The position numbers and the translations under genes are program-made. Below the pieces are notes generated by a model. That model did not search any database. It had not been told where the DNA came from and saw only the letters and a list, made by a program, of their open reading frames with translations. Of a DNA stretch of 64,000 nt, positions 39,222 to 48,726 are shown one piece after another. Within the stretch, counting starts at the first letter, position 1; the number at the start of each line of letters is the position of its first letter. This DNA comes from Neisseriaceae bacterium CLB008 (GTDB taxonomy: Bacteria > Pseudomonadota > Gammaproteobacteria > Burkholderiales > Neisseriaceae), in assembly GCA_041228285.1 (NCBI GenBank), contig CP166133.1:2575380-2639379 (forward strand). The letters are read 5' to 3'.

Positions 39222-40985
39222 TTAGTACACACGTTTTTGAGGTTTGATGTACTCAACGCTCAAAGGTTTAGTGTGTACAGGCTTGTACGATAAGGTACCG
39301 GTTTCTGGATAGTAGAACGTGTGTTTCATCCAGTTTGCGTCATCACGCTCAGGATGGTCATCAGAGGCGTGGGCGCCACGAGACTCTTTACGTGCTTCAG
39401 CAGACACTAAGGTTGCCACAGCCACTTCGATCAGGTTATCCACTTCCAAGGCTTCCATACGGGCAGTATTCCACACTTGGCTCTTGTCTTTGATTTCGGT
39501 CTTGGCCACGCGTTTAGCCAATGCTTTAATGCCTTCTACGCCTTCAGCCAACAAAGCATCAGTACGGAACACACCTGCGTGCGCTTGCACCATGCGTTGG
39601 ATGTCGGTACGCACTTGGTCCACGTTTTCGCCATTGGTTTGGTTTTCCAAACGCTCTAAACGCGCCTTGGTCAACTCACCCGCATTAGCAGGCAATGGTT
39701 TGTGGTTTTCATGCGTGTTGATGTATTCAATCATGCTGTCGCCAGCTGATTTACCAAACACCACCAAGTCTAGCAATGAGTTCGTACCCAAGCGGTTGGC
39801 GCCGTGTACCGAAGCACAAGCACATTCACCCGCTGCGTAGAAACCATTAACCTTAGCTTCTAAATCGTCGCCTTTAGGGGCCACAACTTCGCCGTGGTAG
39901 TTGGTTGGAATACCGCCCATCATGTAATGACAGGTAGGCACTACAGGAATAGGATCAGTAATCGGATCCACGCCGGCAAACTTAATCGCGATTTCGCGAA
40001 TGCCTGGCAGTTTTTCGATAATCTTATCGGCACCCAGATGGTCTAGCTTCAACAAAACATAGTCTTTGTTTTTACCGCAGCCGCGACCTTCGTGAATTTC
40101 CATCGCCATCGCGCGTGACACCACGTCACGAGAAGCCAAGTCTTTCACGGTTGGGGCATAACGCTCCATGAAGCGTTCGCCTTCACTGTTCAGCAAAATC
40201 CCGCCTTCGCCACGTACGCCTTCAGTAATCAACACGCCAGCACCGGCCACACCAGTTGGGTGGAATTGCCAGAATTCCATGTCTTCTAGCGGTACGCCAG
40301 CACGAGCGGCCATACCCAGGCCATCGCCGGTATTCATAAAGGCATTAGTAGATGAAGCGTAAATACGGCCTGCACCACCGGTGGCAAACAAAACGGCTTT
40401 AGCATGGAAAATAAAGGTTTCGCCCGTTTCCATTTCTAAAGCCGTCACGCCCACAACGTCACCGTCGTCGTCGCGGATTAAATCTAGCGCCATCCACTCC
40501 ACAAAGAACTGGGTGTTGGCACGAACGTTTTGTTGATACAAGGTGTGTAGCATGGCATGACCAGTACGGTCAGCCACTGCACAAGCACGCTCAACCGCGC
40601 GCTTACCGTGTTCAGCGGTATGGCCGCCAAACGGACGTTGGTAAATCTTGCCGCTTTCAACGCGGTCAAAAGGCATACCCATGTGTTCTAGCTCAACCAC
40701 GGCATCAGGCGCGCGGCGGCACATAAATTCAATAGCGTCTTGGTCACCTAGCCAGTCCGAACCTTTAACGGTGTCGTACATATGCCAATCCCAACGGTCT
40801 TCTTGAACGTTACCCAAAGAGGCAGAAATACCGCCCTGAGCCGCAACCGTATGAGAGCGCGTAGGAAACACTTTAGACAAAACAGCAGTTTTCAAGCCTG
40901 CTTTAGACAATTGCAAGGCAGCACGCAAACCTGCGCCACCACCACCGACAATCACGGCATCAAATCGACGAACAGGAAATGTCAT
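39222..40985 (-). CDS. sdhA: Succinate dehydrogenase flavoprotein subunit
   Basis: A 587-residue flavoprotein. FAD binding is [17 protein letters not shown], the His that carries covalent FAD lies in [10 protein letters not shown], and active-site elements include [15 protein letters not shown]. It oxidises succinate to fumarate at the inner face of the membrane. The ATG at 40985 overlaps the sdhD stop (TAATG) and has GGGGGC upstream. Confidence 0.97.
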   Translation of the reverse strand: MTFPVRRFDAVIVGGGGAGLRAALQLSKAGLKTAVLSKVFPTRSHTVAAQGGISASLGNVQEDRWDWHMYDTVKGSDWLGDQDAIEFMCRRAPDAVVELEHMGMPFDRVESGKIYQRPFGGHTAEHGKRAVERACAVADRTGHAMLHTLYQQNVRANTQFFVEWMALDLIRDDDGDVVGVTALEMETGETFIFHAKAVLFATGGAGRIYASSTNAFMNTGDGLGMAARAGVPLEDMEFWQFHPTGVAGAGVLITEGVRGEGGILLNSEGERFMERYAPTVKDLASRDVVSRAMAMEIHEGRGCGKNKDYVLLKLDHLGADKIIEKLPGIREIAIKFAGVDPITDPIPVVPTCHYMMGGIPTNYHGEVVAPKGDDLEAKVNGFYAAGECACASVHGANRLGTNSLLDLVVFGKSAGDSMIEYINTHENHKPLPANAGELTKARLERLENQTNGENVDQVRTDIQRMVQAHAGVFRTDALLAEGVEGIKALAKRVAKTEIKDKSQVWNTARMEALEVDNLIEVAVATLVSAEARKESRGAHASDDHPERDDANWMKHTFYYPETGTLSYKPVHTKPLSVEYIKPQKRVY

Positions 40986-41329
40986 TACAGCCCCCAAATC
41001 ACTTTAACCGAGTAAACAAAACAGCCCACCAACCAAACAATTGTGGCGGTGTGCAAGAACAAGCGTAATGCTGCGCTTTGGAAGTAATCCATCCATAGGT
41101 CACGAATGCCCACCCATGCGTGCAACACCACCGCAATAAAGGTGACTTGCGTGAACACACGCACCCATGTTTGGGTGAAAAACGCCTGCCATGAAGTAAA
41201 GTCTTGCGGCATCGCCACCAAGAACAGCACCAGCAATACGGTGTAGATAATCATCAATACAGCCGTAATGCGTTGCATCAACCAATCGCGCAAACCATAA
41301 TGGGCGCCTGTTAACTTACGATCTACCAT
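40985..41329 (-). CDS. sdhD: Succinate dehydrogenase membrane anchor SdhD
   Basis: A 114-residue protein with three transmembrane helices and the [13 protein letters not shown] motif, in which His contributes near the heme b/quinone site and Asp/Tyr border the quinone pocket. GGGAG lies about 8 nt before the ATG at 41329; an in-frame GTG is two codons upstream. It overlaps sdhC by a few bases. Confidence 0.95.
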   Translation of the reverse strand: MVDRKLTGAHYGLRDWLMQRITAVLMIIYTVLLVLFLVAMPQDFTSWQAFFTQTWVRVFTQVTFIAVVLHAWVGIRDLWMDYFQSAALRLFLHTATIVWLVGCFVYSVKVIWGL

Positions 41330-41703
41330 AACCACGCTCCCAAAATAACGGTCAACGCCAAGCTGATCACCACAACTAATTTTGCAGTCATGCGTGCCGT
41401 TGGCAATTCCAAACCTTTGTGTGCATCAAGCAATAAGAAACGAATACCCGCGCAAAAGTGGTGCATATAGCCCCACAATAGGCCCAACAACGCGATTTTC
41501 ACCAAAGGGTGAGCCACGAGTGCTTGGTAGCTAGCAAACTGTTCTTCTTGACTTAAAGTGCCCGCCAAAAGGTAGAGCACGAAAGGGAGCGCAACAAACA
41601 GCGCCACACCGCTGATGCGGTGCATGATTGAAATGATGCCTGGAATGGGCAAGTTCATTGCGAGCTTGGGCACATCCAGGTATACAGGTCTTTGTTTTTG
41701 CAT
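41323..41703 (-). CDS. sdhC: Succinate dehydrogenase cytochrome b556 subunit
   Basis: A 126-residue protein with three transmembrane helices. It starts MQKQRPVYLDV and carries the HRISGVALF motif and MHHFCAGIRFLLLD, which includes the heme-ligating His. It is the first gene of the sdh operon. The leader has AAGGAATCCTA before the ATG. A palindrome ACTTTAAAGT lies about 80 bases upstream. Confidence 0.95.
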   Translation of the reverse strand: MQKQRPVYLDVPKLAMNLPIPGIISIMHRISGVALFVALPFVLYLLAGTLSQEEQFASYQALVAHPLVKIALLGLLWGYMHHFCAGIRFLLLDAHKGLELPTARMTAKLVVVISLALTVILGAWLW

Positions 41704-41888
41704 TAGGATTCCTTACAAACCAAATAAAAACACCACCGAAAAAAATAAACTTTGCCGCAAATCAAAACATGACGATTAGATTTACTTTAAAGTCTAAGGC
41801 CATAATTTACTCCGATTGGCCTTTTTTGACTAGTTTCTCGCCTGATATCATTCAGCTTCTGTGCAGGAGCGTCAATTAAACACCCCTA

Positions 41889-42647
41889 TCACTCAGATTC
41901 AGAAATTAAATGCAGGCTATAAAAATCAGTCAAAACCGTACGCTTACGCCATTCAATTGGTCGTTTTTGAACCGTTTCGCTTTTGCGGACCACCGTCAGC
42001 ATCACGGCATTTGGCTCTTTCTTTAAAAGCAACGCTTCTTCTTTATTGATTGTAGACGTTAAAAACACTTCTTCTTTTACTTGCACACGTATCCCGTGTG
42101 CTTTTTGTAAACATTCATACAGCCCTGCGCTGTCCAACAAATCGCGCAGATTCAAACACTCTAAACCATCTAATGGTAGATAGGCCTCATCCAAAGCCAC
42201 TACCTGAGCGCCGATGCGCCACAAAGACACAATGCGCCAAACCGGCTGTGAACGCTTTAAAGACAGCCCCTCAGCAATCAAGTCTAAGGCATGGGTTTTT
42301 TTGACGCTGAGAATTTCTTGTGCCGGCTGAGCATCCGCTCGGCGGCTGGCGCCATAAGCACGCAAAGCCAACCGTCCCCAATCGCTCATGGCTTTATGGA
42401 CAAAAGTACCTACGCCCTGCTGCCGATACAACACCCCTTGCAGCACCAGATCGTTCATGGCCTTTCGAACCGTCCCCTGACTCACGCCTAATTCAGCCGC
42501 CAAATCCCACTCACTGGGAATGGCACGCAGTGGTCGATAGACACCAGCACCAATCTGCGCCTGAATATGGTCTATCACACTGACATAAAGTGGTCTTTTT
42601 TGGACGCTCGTAGCTTTCATAACACCATTTGTACCATGTTTGGCCAT
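41889..42647 (-). CDS. GntR family regulator, HutC/UTRA type
   Basis: A 252-residue regulator with an N-terminal GntR winged helix (about 18-85: AIPSEWDLAAELGVSQGTVR in part) and a C-terminal UTRA ligand-binding domain (about 100-245). It lies between the sdh operon and divergent mdh. A perfect 14-bp palindrome 14 bases upstream of its start suggests autoregulation. By position it may control TCA genes in response to a small metabolite; this is inference. Met10 is an alternative start. Confidence 0.88.
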   Translation of the reverse strand: MAKHGTNGVMKATSVQKRPLYVSVIDHIQAQIGAGVYRPLRAIPSEWDLAAELGVSQGTVRKAMNDLVLQGVLYRQQGVGTFVHKAMSDWGRLALRAYGASRRADAQPAQEILSVKKTHALDLIAEGLSLKRSQPVWRIVSLWRIGAQVVALDEAYLPLDGLECLNLRDLLDSAGLYECLQKAHGIRVQVKEEVFLTSTINKEEALLLKKEPNAVMLTVVRKSETVQKRPIEWRKRTVLTDFYSLHLISESE

Positions 42648-42661
42648 GACCTGTAAACTTA

Positions 42662-42675
42662 GTCTTATATAAGAC
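42662..42675. promoter_or_regulatory. Probable GntR operator
   Basis: Perfect palindrome GTCTTATATAAGAC, 15 bases upstream of the regulator's start and in the gap to mdh. Size and symmetry suit a GntR/HutC dimer. Confidence 0.65.
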
Positions 42676-42785
42676 CAATCTATACTCTTTTTAAAGTCAT
42701 GCTCAATTAAGCCGACTTATCCACTTAACGGCATGGTTTTTTTTCTGTATGATTATCAAGTTCACAGTATAGACGTATCTAATGT

Positions 42786-43017
42786 GCACTGTCGTGTTCA
42801 CACAACACCTTTATAAGCAGCCGGTGTCTGGCTTGGCATCCCAAGCCAATACGACAATGCTCCTTACAAGACGCCTTGTAAACAGGCAGTCGCTCCGGCG
42901 AGCCGTCACCCTGACTCTGAAATCATTGCGATGATTCCTGGATCACAGGTTACGCCCTCACCGACTCTGACTCAGTGGCATTTTGCCCACCTTCATATCA
43001 ACTAGGAGATCGTTCAC
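42786..43017 (+). ncRNA. Structured mdh 5' leader, possible regulatory RNA
   Basis: The leader folds by eye into a three-way junction. The closing stem is 42786-42798 with 42848-42860 (12 pairs, one mismatch, one G-U). Inside lie ACACC/GGTGT (42805-42809 with 42823-42827) and GGCTTGG-CATC-CCAAGCC (42830-42847). Further perfect hairpins follow at 42864-42881 (TTACAAG/CTTGTAA), 42892-42903 (GCTC/GAGC), 42921-42936 (AATCAT/ATGATT) and 42937-42949 (CCTG/CAGG). No open frame or T-rich terminator is seen. It matches no riboswitch class I can name. The promoter is presumed in the AT-rich stretch near 42720-42780. Confidence 0.55.
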
Positions 43018-43998
43018 ATGAAACAACCTGTTCGCGTAGCCGTAACTGGCGCTGCTGGTCAAATTGGTTATGCTTTATTGTTCCGTATTGCCAGCGGCGA
43101 AATGCTCGGCAAAGATCAACCCGTGATTCTACAGCTGTTGGATTTACCTCAAGCCCAAAACGCCGTTAAAGGCGTGATGATGGAACTACAAGACTGTGCG
43201 TTCCCATTATTGGCCGACATGTTCACCACCGACGATCCTGAAGTTGCTTTTAAAGACGCCGAAGTGGCCATCTTGGTTGGCTCACGCCCACGCTCTAAAG
43301 GCATGGAACGCGCCGATCTATTATTAGCCAACGCTGAAATCTTCACCGTTCAAGGCGCTGCCTTGAATAAAGTGGCCGATCGCAATGTAAAAGTATTGGT
43401 TGTGGGCAACCCAGCCAACACCAACGCCTACATCGCTATGAAGAGCGCCCCTGATTTGAACCCACGCAACTTCACCGCCATGCTGCGCCTAGACCACAAC
43501 CGTGCCCTAAGCCAAATTGCCGATAAAGTGAATAAGCCAGTTAGCTCAATTGAAAAAGCGTTCGTATGGGGCAACCACAGCCCAACCATGTACGCCGACT
43601 ACCGCTACGCCACCATCGATGGCGCCGCAGTCAAAGACATGATCAACGACCAAGTTTGGAATAAAGAAGTGTTCTTGCCAACCGTAGGCAAACGTGGCGC
43701 CGCCATTATTGAAGCGCGTGGCTTGTCTAGCGCCGCCTCTGCCGCTAACGCCGCCATCGACCACATCCATGATTGGGTATTGGGCACCAACGGCAAATGG
43801 GTGACCATGGGCATTCCTTCTAACGGCGAATACGGCATCCCTAAAGACATAATGTTCGGCTTCCCCGTGACTTGTGAAAACGGCGACTACAAAATCGTTG
43901 AAGGTTTAGAAATCGACGCGTTCAGCCAAGAACACATCGACATCACCCTGAACGAGCTAAAAGAAGAACAGGCTGGCGTGGCCCACCTGTTTAACTAA
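43018..43998 (+). CDS. mdh: Malate dehydrogenase (NAD)
   Basis: A 326-residue enzyme of the cytosolic-type MDH group. The NAD motif is [18 protein letters not shown] (about 10-27), and the catalytic His lies in WGNHSPTMY. It oxidises malate to oxaloacetate, which GltA (encoded about 5 kb away) uses. TAGGAG lies 8 nt before the ATG. The gene has a long structured leader and a strong terminator. As I recall, pathogenic Neisseria rely on the membrane enzyme Mqo instead. Confidence 0.96.
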   Translation: MKQPVRVAVTGAAGQIGYALLFRIASGEMLGKDQPVILQLLDLPQAQNAVKGVMMELQDCAFPLLADMFTTDDPEVAFKDAEVAILVGSRPRSKGMERADLLLANAEIFTVQGAALNKVADRNVKVLVVGNPANTNAYIAMKSAPDLNPRNFTAMLRLDHNRALSQIADKVNKPVSSIEKAFVWGNHSPTMYADYRYATIDGAAVKDMINDQVWNKEVFLPTVGKRGAAIIEARGLSSAASAANAAIDHIHDWVLGTNGKWVTMGIPSNGEYGIPKDIMFGFPVTCENGDYKIVEGLEIDAFSQEHIDITLNELKEEQAGVAHLFN

Positions 43999-44014
43999 GC
44001 GTTAAGCCAAACAA

Positions 44015-44050
44015 AACACCCTTATGGTTAAACCATAAGGGTGTTTTTTT
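44015..44050 (+). terminator. mdh terminator
   Basis: Hairpin AACACCCTTATGG / CCATAAGGGTGTT with TTAAA loop and a T7 tail. Confidence 0.9.
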
Positions 44051-44059
44051 ATACGATGC

Positions 44060-44230
44060 CATGATTTATCTACCGTCGCGTAGGGTGGGTAAAGCGTAGC
44101 CTACCCACCTCTTAACGTATTTATATTCATTTGCTACATTTAAACCCCGCGTGGGTCACGACCCACCCTACGCTTAAGGGCCTACGCTGTAGACGTAAAT
44201 AAAGCATAGCGAACGATACGATCAAGCATG
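44060..44230. repeat. Palindromic interspersed element, copy C
   Basis: Left end CATGATTTATC, arms GCGTAGGGTGGGT (44078-44090) and ACCCACCCTACGC (44161-44173), inner hairpin GTGGGT-CACG-ACCCAC, and tail GTAGACGTAAATAAAGCATAGCG. It inserts directly behind the mdh terminator. Confidence 0.88.
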
Positions 44231-44277
44231 GTTGATTGACTCTTTGTAGCGTGCCTACCGTTTTGAATCAAAAAAAA

Positions 44278-44445
44278 CCATGGATTATTGACCGTCGCGT
44301 AGGGTGGGTAAAGCGCAGCCTACCCACCACTCCTAACGTACTCAGGTGCCCACATTTAAAACCCGCGTGGGTCACGACCCACCCTACACTTAAGGGTCTA
44401 CGCTGTAGACGTAAAAAAAGCATAAGGAACGATACGATAAACCAT
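44278..44445. repeat. Palindromic interspersed element, copy D
   Basis: Second copy in the same gap, same orientation as copy C, about 47 bases further on. Left end ACCATGGATTATTGACCG, right end GATACGATAAACCATC. The right arm has one change (CCCTACAC for CCCTACGC), so stem pairing is slightly weakened. The remaining bases up to 44514 show nothing further. Confidence 0.88.
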
Positions 44446-44514
44446 CTTTTTTGGTCAAGCATCTACTGTATTCACATCGAGGCATATTCATGCACAACCA
44501 CCAGAGCCTCATCA

Positions 44515-45384
44515 TCACTCTTTCAACACATACCGAGACTGCTGCACCGACCACACATAAGTCACTCGCTCCCCACCCTGGCGCAGCTGTAAGTCAAAAA
44601 AACCTTGAGTTTGCGTGGGCAGCATCACCACTCGCCACTGCGCCTCGTCAATATCGTGGGCCCTCGTGCCGTCTGCATGCCACTCGCCAGCAATGTCGGA
44701 GAATTCATACACCAGGCCATTGAACACATTCACCAACGCCCCACCCTGCACTCGATACAGTTCCAGATATTCGGCATAGGCACCGCCACCACTGTACCCA
44801 ACCTGCAAGCCTGCCCGAACGCCTATCGCCACTTCATCAGCGCTGATTCTATAGGGCGCTAAATCGAGTTTATTGTAAGCATCAGGACGGCGCACCTCAC
44901 CTTCAGGCCCCTCATGCGCCACGGCCGCTGGCCCGTCTAGCCGCGCCAGCGGCTTGATGACGCCCTCTATCATCTCAAAAACACCTATATAAAAACGATT
45001 GGGCACGCTCTCGCCACCGACATAGGCTGTCCCACAGGTGGTGTCACCCATCTTCTTGGCTTCGTTTGCATGACGCTGATCCGGCGCAAAACAGGCCGCC
45101 CCCACAAACAGCCCATCCCGCTGCCAGCGCTTAGCGCCTAGCGTGACCAAGGTCGCCTCAGACTCGGTTGGCGCCAGCCAGCTTAAAAAAGCCGATCGAG
45201 CCGATGCGCCCCAGGCCTCTGGCCATTCACCATAAGGTGCCGCACGCGCCACGCCGCCCATTTGTTCGGCGTAAAATGCCTGCCCCTCCGATGTTTGAAT
45301 CACCGCCGGCACTTCAGATAAAGAACTTACCGTCTGGGCCTGAACCCCAATACTCACACACAATAGCCACCACCACGCACGCAT
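44515..45384 (-). CDS. Secreted protein of unknown function
   Basis: A 289-residue protein with a Sec signal peptide (MRAWWWLLCVSIGVQAQ, cleavage near VQA). The mature part is soluble-looking with two Cys residues (CFAPDQ and TTCGTAY) and a terminal beta-rich section. AAGGGAG lies before the ATG at 45384; the frame continues 25 codons upstream. I recognise no family. It precedes the two interspersed repeats and follows alr in the opposite flank. Confidence 0.7.
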   Translation of the reverse strand: MRAWWWLLCVSIGVQAQTVSSLSEVPAVIQTSEGQAFYAEQMGGVARAAPYGEWPEAWGASARSAFLSWLAPTESEATLVTLGAKRWQRDGLFVGAACFAPDQRHANEAKKMGDTTCGTAYVGGESVPNRFYIGVFEMIEGVIKPLARLDGPAAVAHEGPEGEVRRPDAYNKLDLAPYRISADEVAIGVRAGLQVGYSGGGAYAEYLELYRVQGGALVNVFNGLVYEFSDIAGEWHADGTRAHDIDEAQWRVVMLPTQTQGFFDLQLRQGGERVTYVWSVQQSRYVLKE

Positions 45385-45478
45385 ATTGACTCCCTTAAAC
45401 ACACAACCATCCACATGAATCAAGCATAACCCCGTTCCACTCAAAGCAACAAGTATCACTCATCCATCGCCAACACAT

Positions 45479-45508
45479 AAAAAAATCCCCGCCATCAAGG
45501 CGGGGATG
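45479..45508 (-). terminator. alr terminator
   Basis: Minus strand: ATCCCCGCC-TTGAT-GGCGGGGAT followed by T7. Confidence 0.88.
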
Positions 45509-45530
45509 TTTCAGACCAATCAAAAACTGA

Positions 45531-46592
45531 TCAATCCAAATACTCAAAGCGCGCACGCTTAATATTGCACAGCATCTCGTAGGCAATACTGCCTGCCACT
45601 TCAGCCACTTCATTGGCGCTGATCAAATCACCAAACAGCTCCACTTCGCTGCCTATGCCCTGCTCTGGCGCCGAAAACTCAATAGTCATCATGTCCATCG
45701 ACACCCGGCCAATCACTCGAGCACGCTTGCCGTCTATTGAAATAGGCGCATCGGTCGAGGCCAAACGTGGGTAGCCATCGGCATAGCCACAGGCCATTAA
45801 ACCCACTCGTGTACTGGGTTCGGTGGTCACAAACAGGCCGCCATAACCCACGGGTGAACCAGCAGGCAACACCCGTTCACCAAACACCTTAGTGCTCAAG
45901 CGCATCACCGGCTTCAAGGCATACGGTTGATTAGGCATCGGCGATAGGCCATACAGCGCTAGGCCTGCGCGGCCCCAATCACGGTGGGCAGCTGGATGCG
46001 CCAAAATGGCAGCCGAATTGGCCATGCTTTCAGGCCCAGGTAAGGCAGAGCATACAGCATCAAATGCAGCAATTTGCGCCGCCGTCACGTCTAACTCAGG
46101 CTCATCAGAGCGGGCAAAGTGGGTCATTTTAACCACGTCAGCCACCTTTTTATGCGCCGACAGAATGCCGTGCGCGGTAGCATAATCCTCTGGGAAGAAG
46201 CCAGCGCGGTGCATGCCTGAATCCATTTTCAACCATACGGTTAAGGGATTCTGCCACTCATAAGCCAAAAAACCCTCTAGCTGTGCCTGATTTTGCACCA
46301 CAGGCCATAGACCATGCGCATCAATCAACGCATATTCGCTGTTTTCAAACACGCCTTCTAGCAAGACGATGGGCTGGGTAATACCCGCCTCGCGCAGCTG
46401 CAAAGCCTCTTCAATCGCCGCCACCGCAAAGCCATCAGCTAAATCAGCCAAGGCCTGAGCACAGCGCACAGCGCCATGGCCATAAGCATTGGCCTTGAGC
46501 ACCGCCAGCATTTTATTGCCGTGCATATTCTTTAAGATTTGGTAATTATCGCGAAGATTCTGTAGGCGAATCTGAGCCAATAAGGGACGCAT
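45531..46592 (-). CDS. alr: Alanine racemase
   Basis: A 353-residue fold-type III PLP enzyme. The PLP Lys lies in AVLKANAYGHG (about 34) and the second catalytic residue, Tyr, in SPVGYGGLFVT. It interconverts L- and D-alanine for peptidoglycan or, with DadA, for catabolism. It lies downstream of dadA on the same strand, but a strong hairpin at 46682-46717 separates them. It may be the housekeeping racemase, the catabolic DadX, or both. Confidence 0.95.
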   Translation of the reverse strand: MRPLLAQIRLQNLRDNYQILKNMHGNKMLAVLKANAYGHGAVRCAQALADLADGFAVAAIEEALQLREAGITQPIVLLEGVFENSEYALIDAHGLWPVVQNQAQLEGFLAYEWQNPLTVWLKMDSGMHRAGFFPEDYATAHGILSAHKKVADVVKMTHFARSDEPELDVTAAQIAAFDAVCSALPGPESMANSAAILAHPAAHRDWGRAGLALYGLSPMPNQPYALKPVMRLSTKVFGERVLPAGSPVGYGGLFVTTEPSTRVGLMACGYADGYPRLASTDAPISIDGKRARVIGRVSMDMMTIEFSAPEQGIGSEVELFGDLISANEVAEVAGSIAYEMLCNIKRARFEYLD

Positions 46593-46681
46593 ATTTTTTC
46601 CTCTTGTTTGCCTATTTTATGAGGCGTACGTTACCGCCGTCTTTTTTAAGGCCCACCTGCCAAACAACACATGGGCTCGTT

Positions 46682-46717
46682 AAAAAGGCTGCTCAAACAT
46701 CGAGGGCAGCCTTTTTT
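46682..46717. terminator. dadA terminator
   Basis: A-rich left side, AAGGCTGC / GCAGCCTT arms and a T6 tail; symmetric. It lies between the dadA stop and alr. Confidence 0.75.
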
Positions 46718-46736
46718 AGATGACAATCAGCAAGAC

Positions 46737-48023
46737 TTACTTAAACGGCACAACCAATGATTCGCCGTTTTTCGCATAGCGCTGAATCGACAGATCACGC
46801 ATGTCAATTTCAGGCTGCTTGCCGCTGATCAAGTCAGACATCGCTTTACCTGAACCTGGGCCCATAGTCCAACCCAGGGTACCGTGGCCAGTATTCAACG
46901 ACATATTTTCAAATTTAGTGCCGCCCATAATCGGGGTACCGTCTGGCGTCATTGGACGCAAGCCTGTCCAGAATTCACCTTCAGCAGCCACGCCACCTTC
47001 AGGGAATAAATCGGTCACGCACATTTCTAAGGTCGCACGACGCTTAGGATTCAACGACAGATCAAAACCGCCCAATTCAGCCATACCGCCAACGCGAATA
47101 CGGTCATCAAAACGGGTAATGGCAATCTTGTAGGTTTCATCCATCACGGTAGACACAGGCGCCATATCGCTATTGGTAATCGGTACAGTCAAAGAATACC
47201 CCTTCATTGGGTAAACCGGAATGGTGATTTCCAACTCTTTTAAGAAGGCGCGCGAGTAGCTGCCTAAAGCCACGACCACATGATCAGCAGTAAATTCTTT
47301 ACCGTTGGCAACAACTGACTGAACGCGACGACCATCATGCTTCACGCGTTCAATGCTGTGGCCGTAATGGAATACCACGCCGGCTTCTTCACACATTTTG
47401 GCCAAATTGGTGGTGAACATTTGGCAATCGCCGGTTTCGTCTTCTGGCAGCTGCAAGCCACCCACAATTTTGTCTTGTACGCGCGCCAAAGCAGGCTCAG
47501 CAGCCACACAGCCGGCACGATCCAAAACATTAAACGGCACGCCCATCTCTTTGAGCACAGAAATGTCTTTGGCCATCGCATCCATTTGCTTTTGGCTACG
47601 GAATACCTGTAACGTGCCTTGTTGGCGGCCTTCATACTGGATACCAGTATCGCGACGCAGCTGCGCCAATACTTCACGGCTGTAATCTGACACGCGCACC
47701 ATACGGCCTTTATTTTGATGGTAGGCTTTTTCGGTACAGTTCATCAGCATTTTCCACATCCACTGTAACTGAAAAGTGCTGCCGTCTAGGCGAATGGCCA
47801 AAGGCGCATGCTCTTCGAATAGCCACTTCATCGCTTTAAACGGTACGCCTGGCGCCGCCCAAGGAGAAGAATAACCAAAAGATACCTGACCGGCGTTGGC
47901 AAAGCTGGTTTCCAAAGCAGGGCCGGCTTCACGCTCCAACACCACTACTTCATGACCTTCTTGTGCTAAATACCAAGCGGTGGTCACACCCAAAACACCC
48001 GAACCTAAAATCACAACTTTCAT
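46737..48023 (-). CDS. dadA: D-amino acid dehydrogenase small subunit
   Basis: A 428-residue FAD enzyme of the DAO family: dinucleotide motif [20 protein letters not shown] at the start, and a conserved C-terminal [14 protein letters not shown]. It oxidises D-alanine and other D-amino acids to 2-oxo acids, feeding electrons to the respiratory chain. The ATG at 48023 follows AGAGGAGACGGT, whose first eight bases are complementary to an sRNA patch. It is divergent from lrp, a likely activator or repressor. Confidence 0.95.
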   Translation of the reverse strand: MKVVILGSGVLGVTTAWYLAQEGHEVVVLEREAGPALETSFANAGQVSFGYSSPWAAPGVPFKAMKWLFEEHAPLAIRLDGSTFQLQWMWKMLMNCTEKAYHQNKGRMVRVSDYSREVLAQLRRDTGIQYEGRQQGTLQVFRSQKQMDAMAKDISVLKEMGVPFNVLDRAGCVAAEPALARVQDKIVGGLQLPEDETGDCQMFTTNLAKMCEEAGVVFHYGHSIERVKHDGRRVQSVVANGKEFTADHVVVALGSYSRAFLKELEITIPVYPMKGYSLTVPITNSDMAPVSTVMDETYKIAITRFDDRIRVGGMAELGGFDLSLNPKRRATLEMCVTDLFPEGGVAAEGEFWTGLRPMTPDGTPIMGGTKFENMSLNTGHGTLGWTMGPGSGKAMSDLISGKQPEIDMRDLSIQRYAKNGESLVVPFK

Positions 48024-48243
48024 ACCGTCTCCTCTTGAGGGCCTTGCAAGGGTCATGGTCTTGCCCGCTTGTCTTTACGCCCGCACCGAATCTAAATAAT
48101 GGTCTGTTTTTTAGGGTAAATACCCCATACAGTGAATAGGCAAAGTTTAAACGTTTTACACTGGTTTTTTCACCCAAAAATTGCTATTCTAAAAGGGGTT
48201 TTATCCTTTAAATGAATTAAATTCAGTGAAAGACATTATCTAA

Positions 48244-48726
48244 ATGGACAAGATTGATCGCCGTATTCTGAATATCCTGCAACACAATGCCCGAATTTCC
48301 ATGACGGAATTGGCAGAACATGTCGGTCTCTCCACCACGCCCATTACCGAACGCGTCAAAAAAATGGAGCGTGAAGGCGTGATTGAAGGCTATTTCACCC
48401 GCATCAATCCTCAAGCCATCGGCCAAGACCTACTGGTATTTGTGGAAATCAAACTGGCGTCTAAATCTGGGGATATTTTTGATGAGTTCCGTCGGGCCGT
48501 GATCAAGGTACCGGAAATCTTAGAGTGCCATTTGGTTTCTGGCGAATACGATTACCTAATCAAAGCGCGCCTCAACGATATGTCGGAATACCGCAATATG
48601 CTCGGCGCCATTTTGCTACAGCTACCGGCGGCACGTGAAAGCCGTAGCTATGTGGTAATGGAAGAAGTCAAAGAATCCATGACCCTTAATTTAGAGCAGT
48701 CGGGCCGTTCGCCTTCGGCAAAATAG
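48244..48726 (+). CDS. lrp: Lrp/AsnC family transcriptional regulator
   Basis: A 160-residue regulator with an N-terminal helix-turn-helix (ISMTELAEHVGLSTTPITER, about 19-38) and a C-terminal RAM domain that binds amino acids and forms octamers. It lies divergent to dadA, 220 bases apart, suggesting control of D-alanine use. Its 3' end overlaps the 3' end of the convergent DUF4105 gene by 41 bases. Confidence 0.93.
   Translation: MDKIDRRILNILQHNARISMTELAEHVGLSTTPITERVKKMEREGVIEGYFTRINPQAIGQDLLVFVEIKLASKSGDIFDEFRRAVIKVPEILECHLVSGEYDYLIKARLNDMSEYRNMLGAILLQLPAARESRSYVVMEEVKESMTLNLEQSGRSPSAK

Noticed and set aside
41793-41836. Hairpin AAGGCC ... GGCCTTTTTT between sdhC and the GntR gene as a terminator
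   Set aside because: It points in the plus direction where no gene ends, and the arms are only six bases with a loop of about 16.
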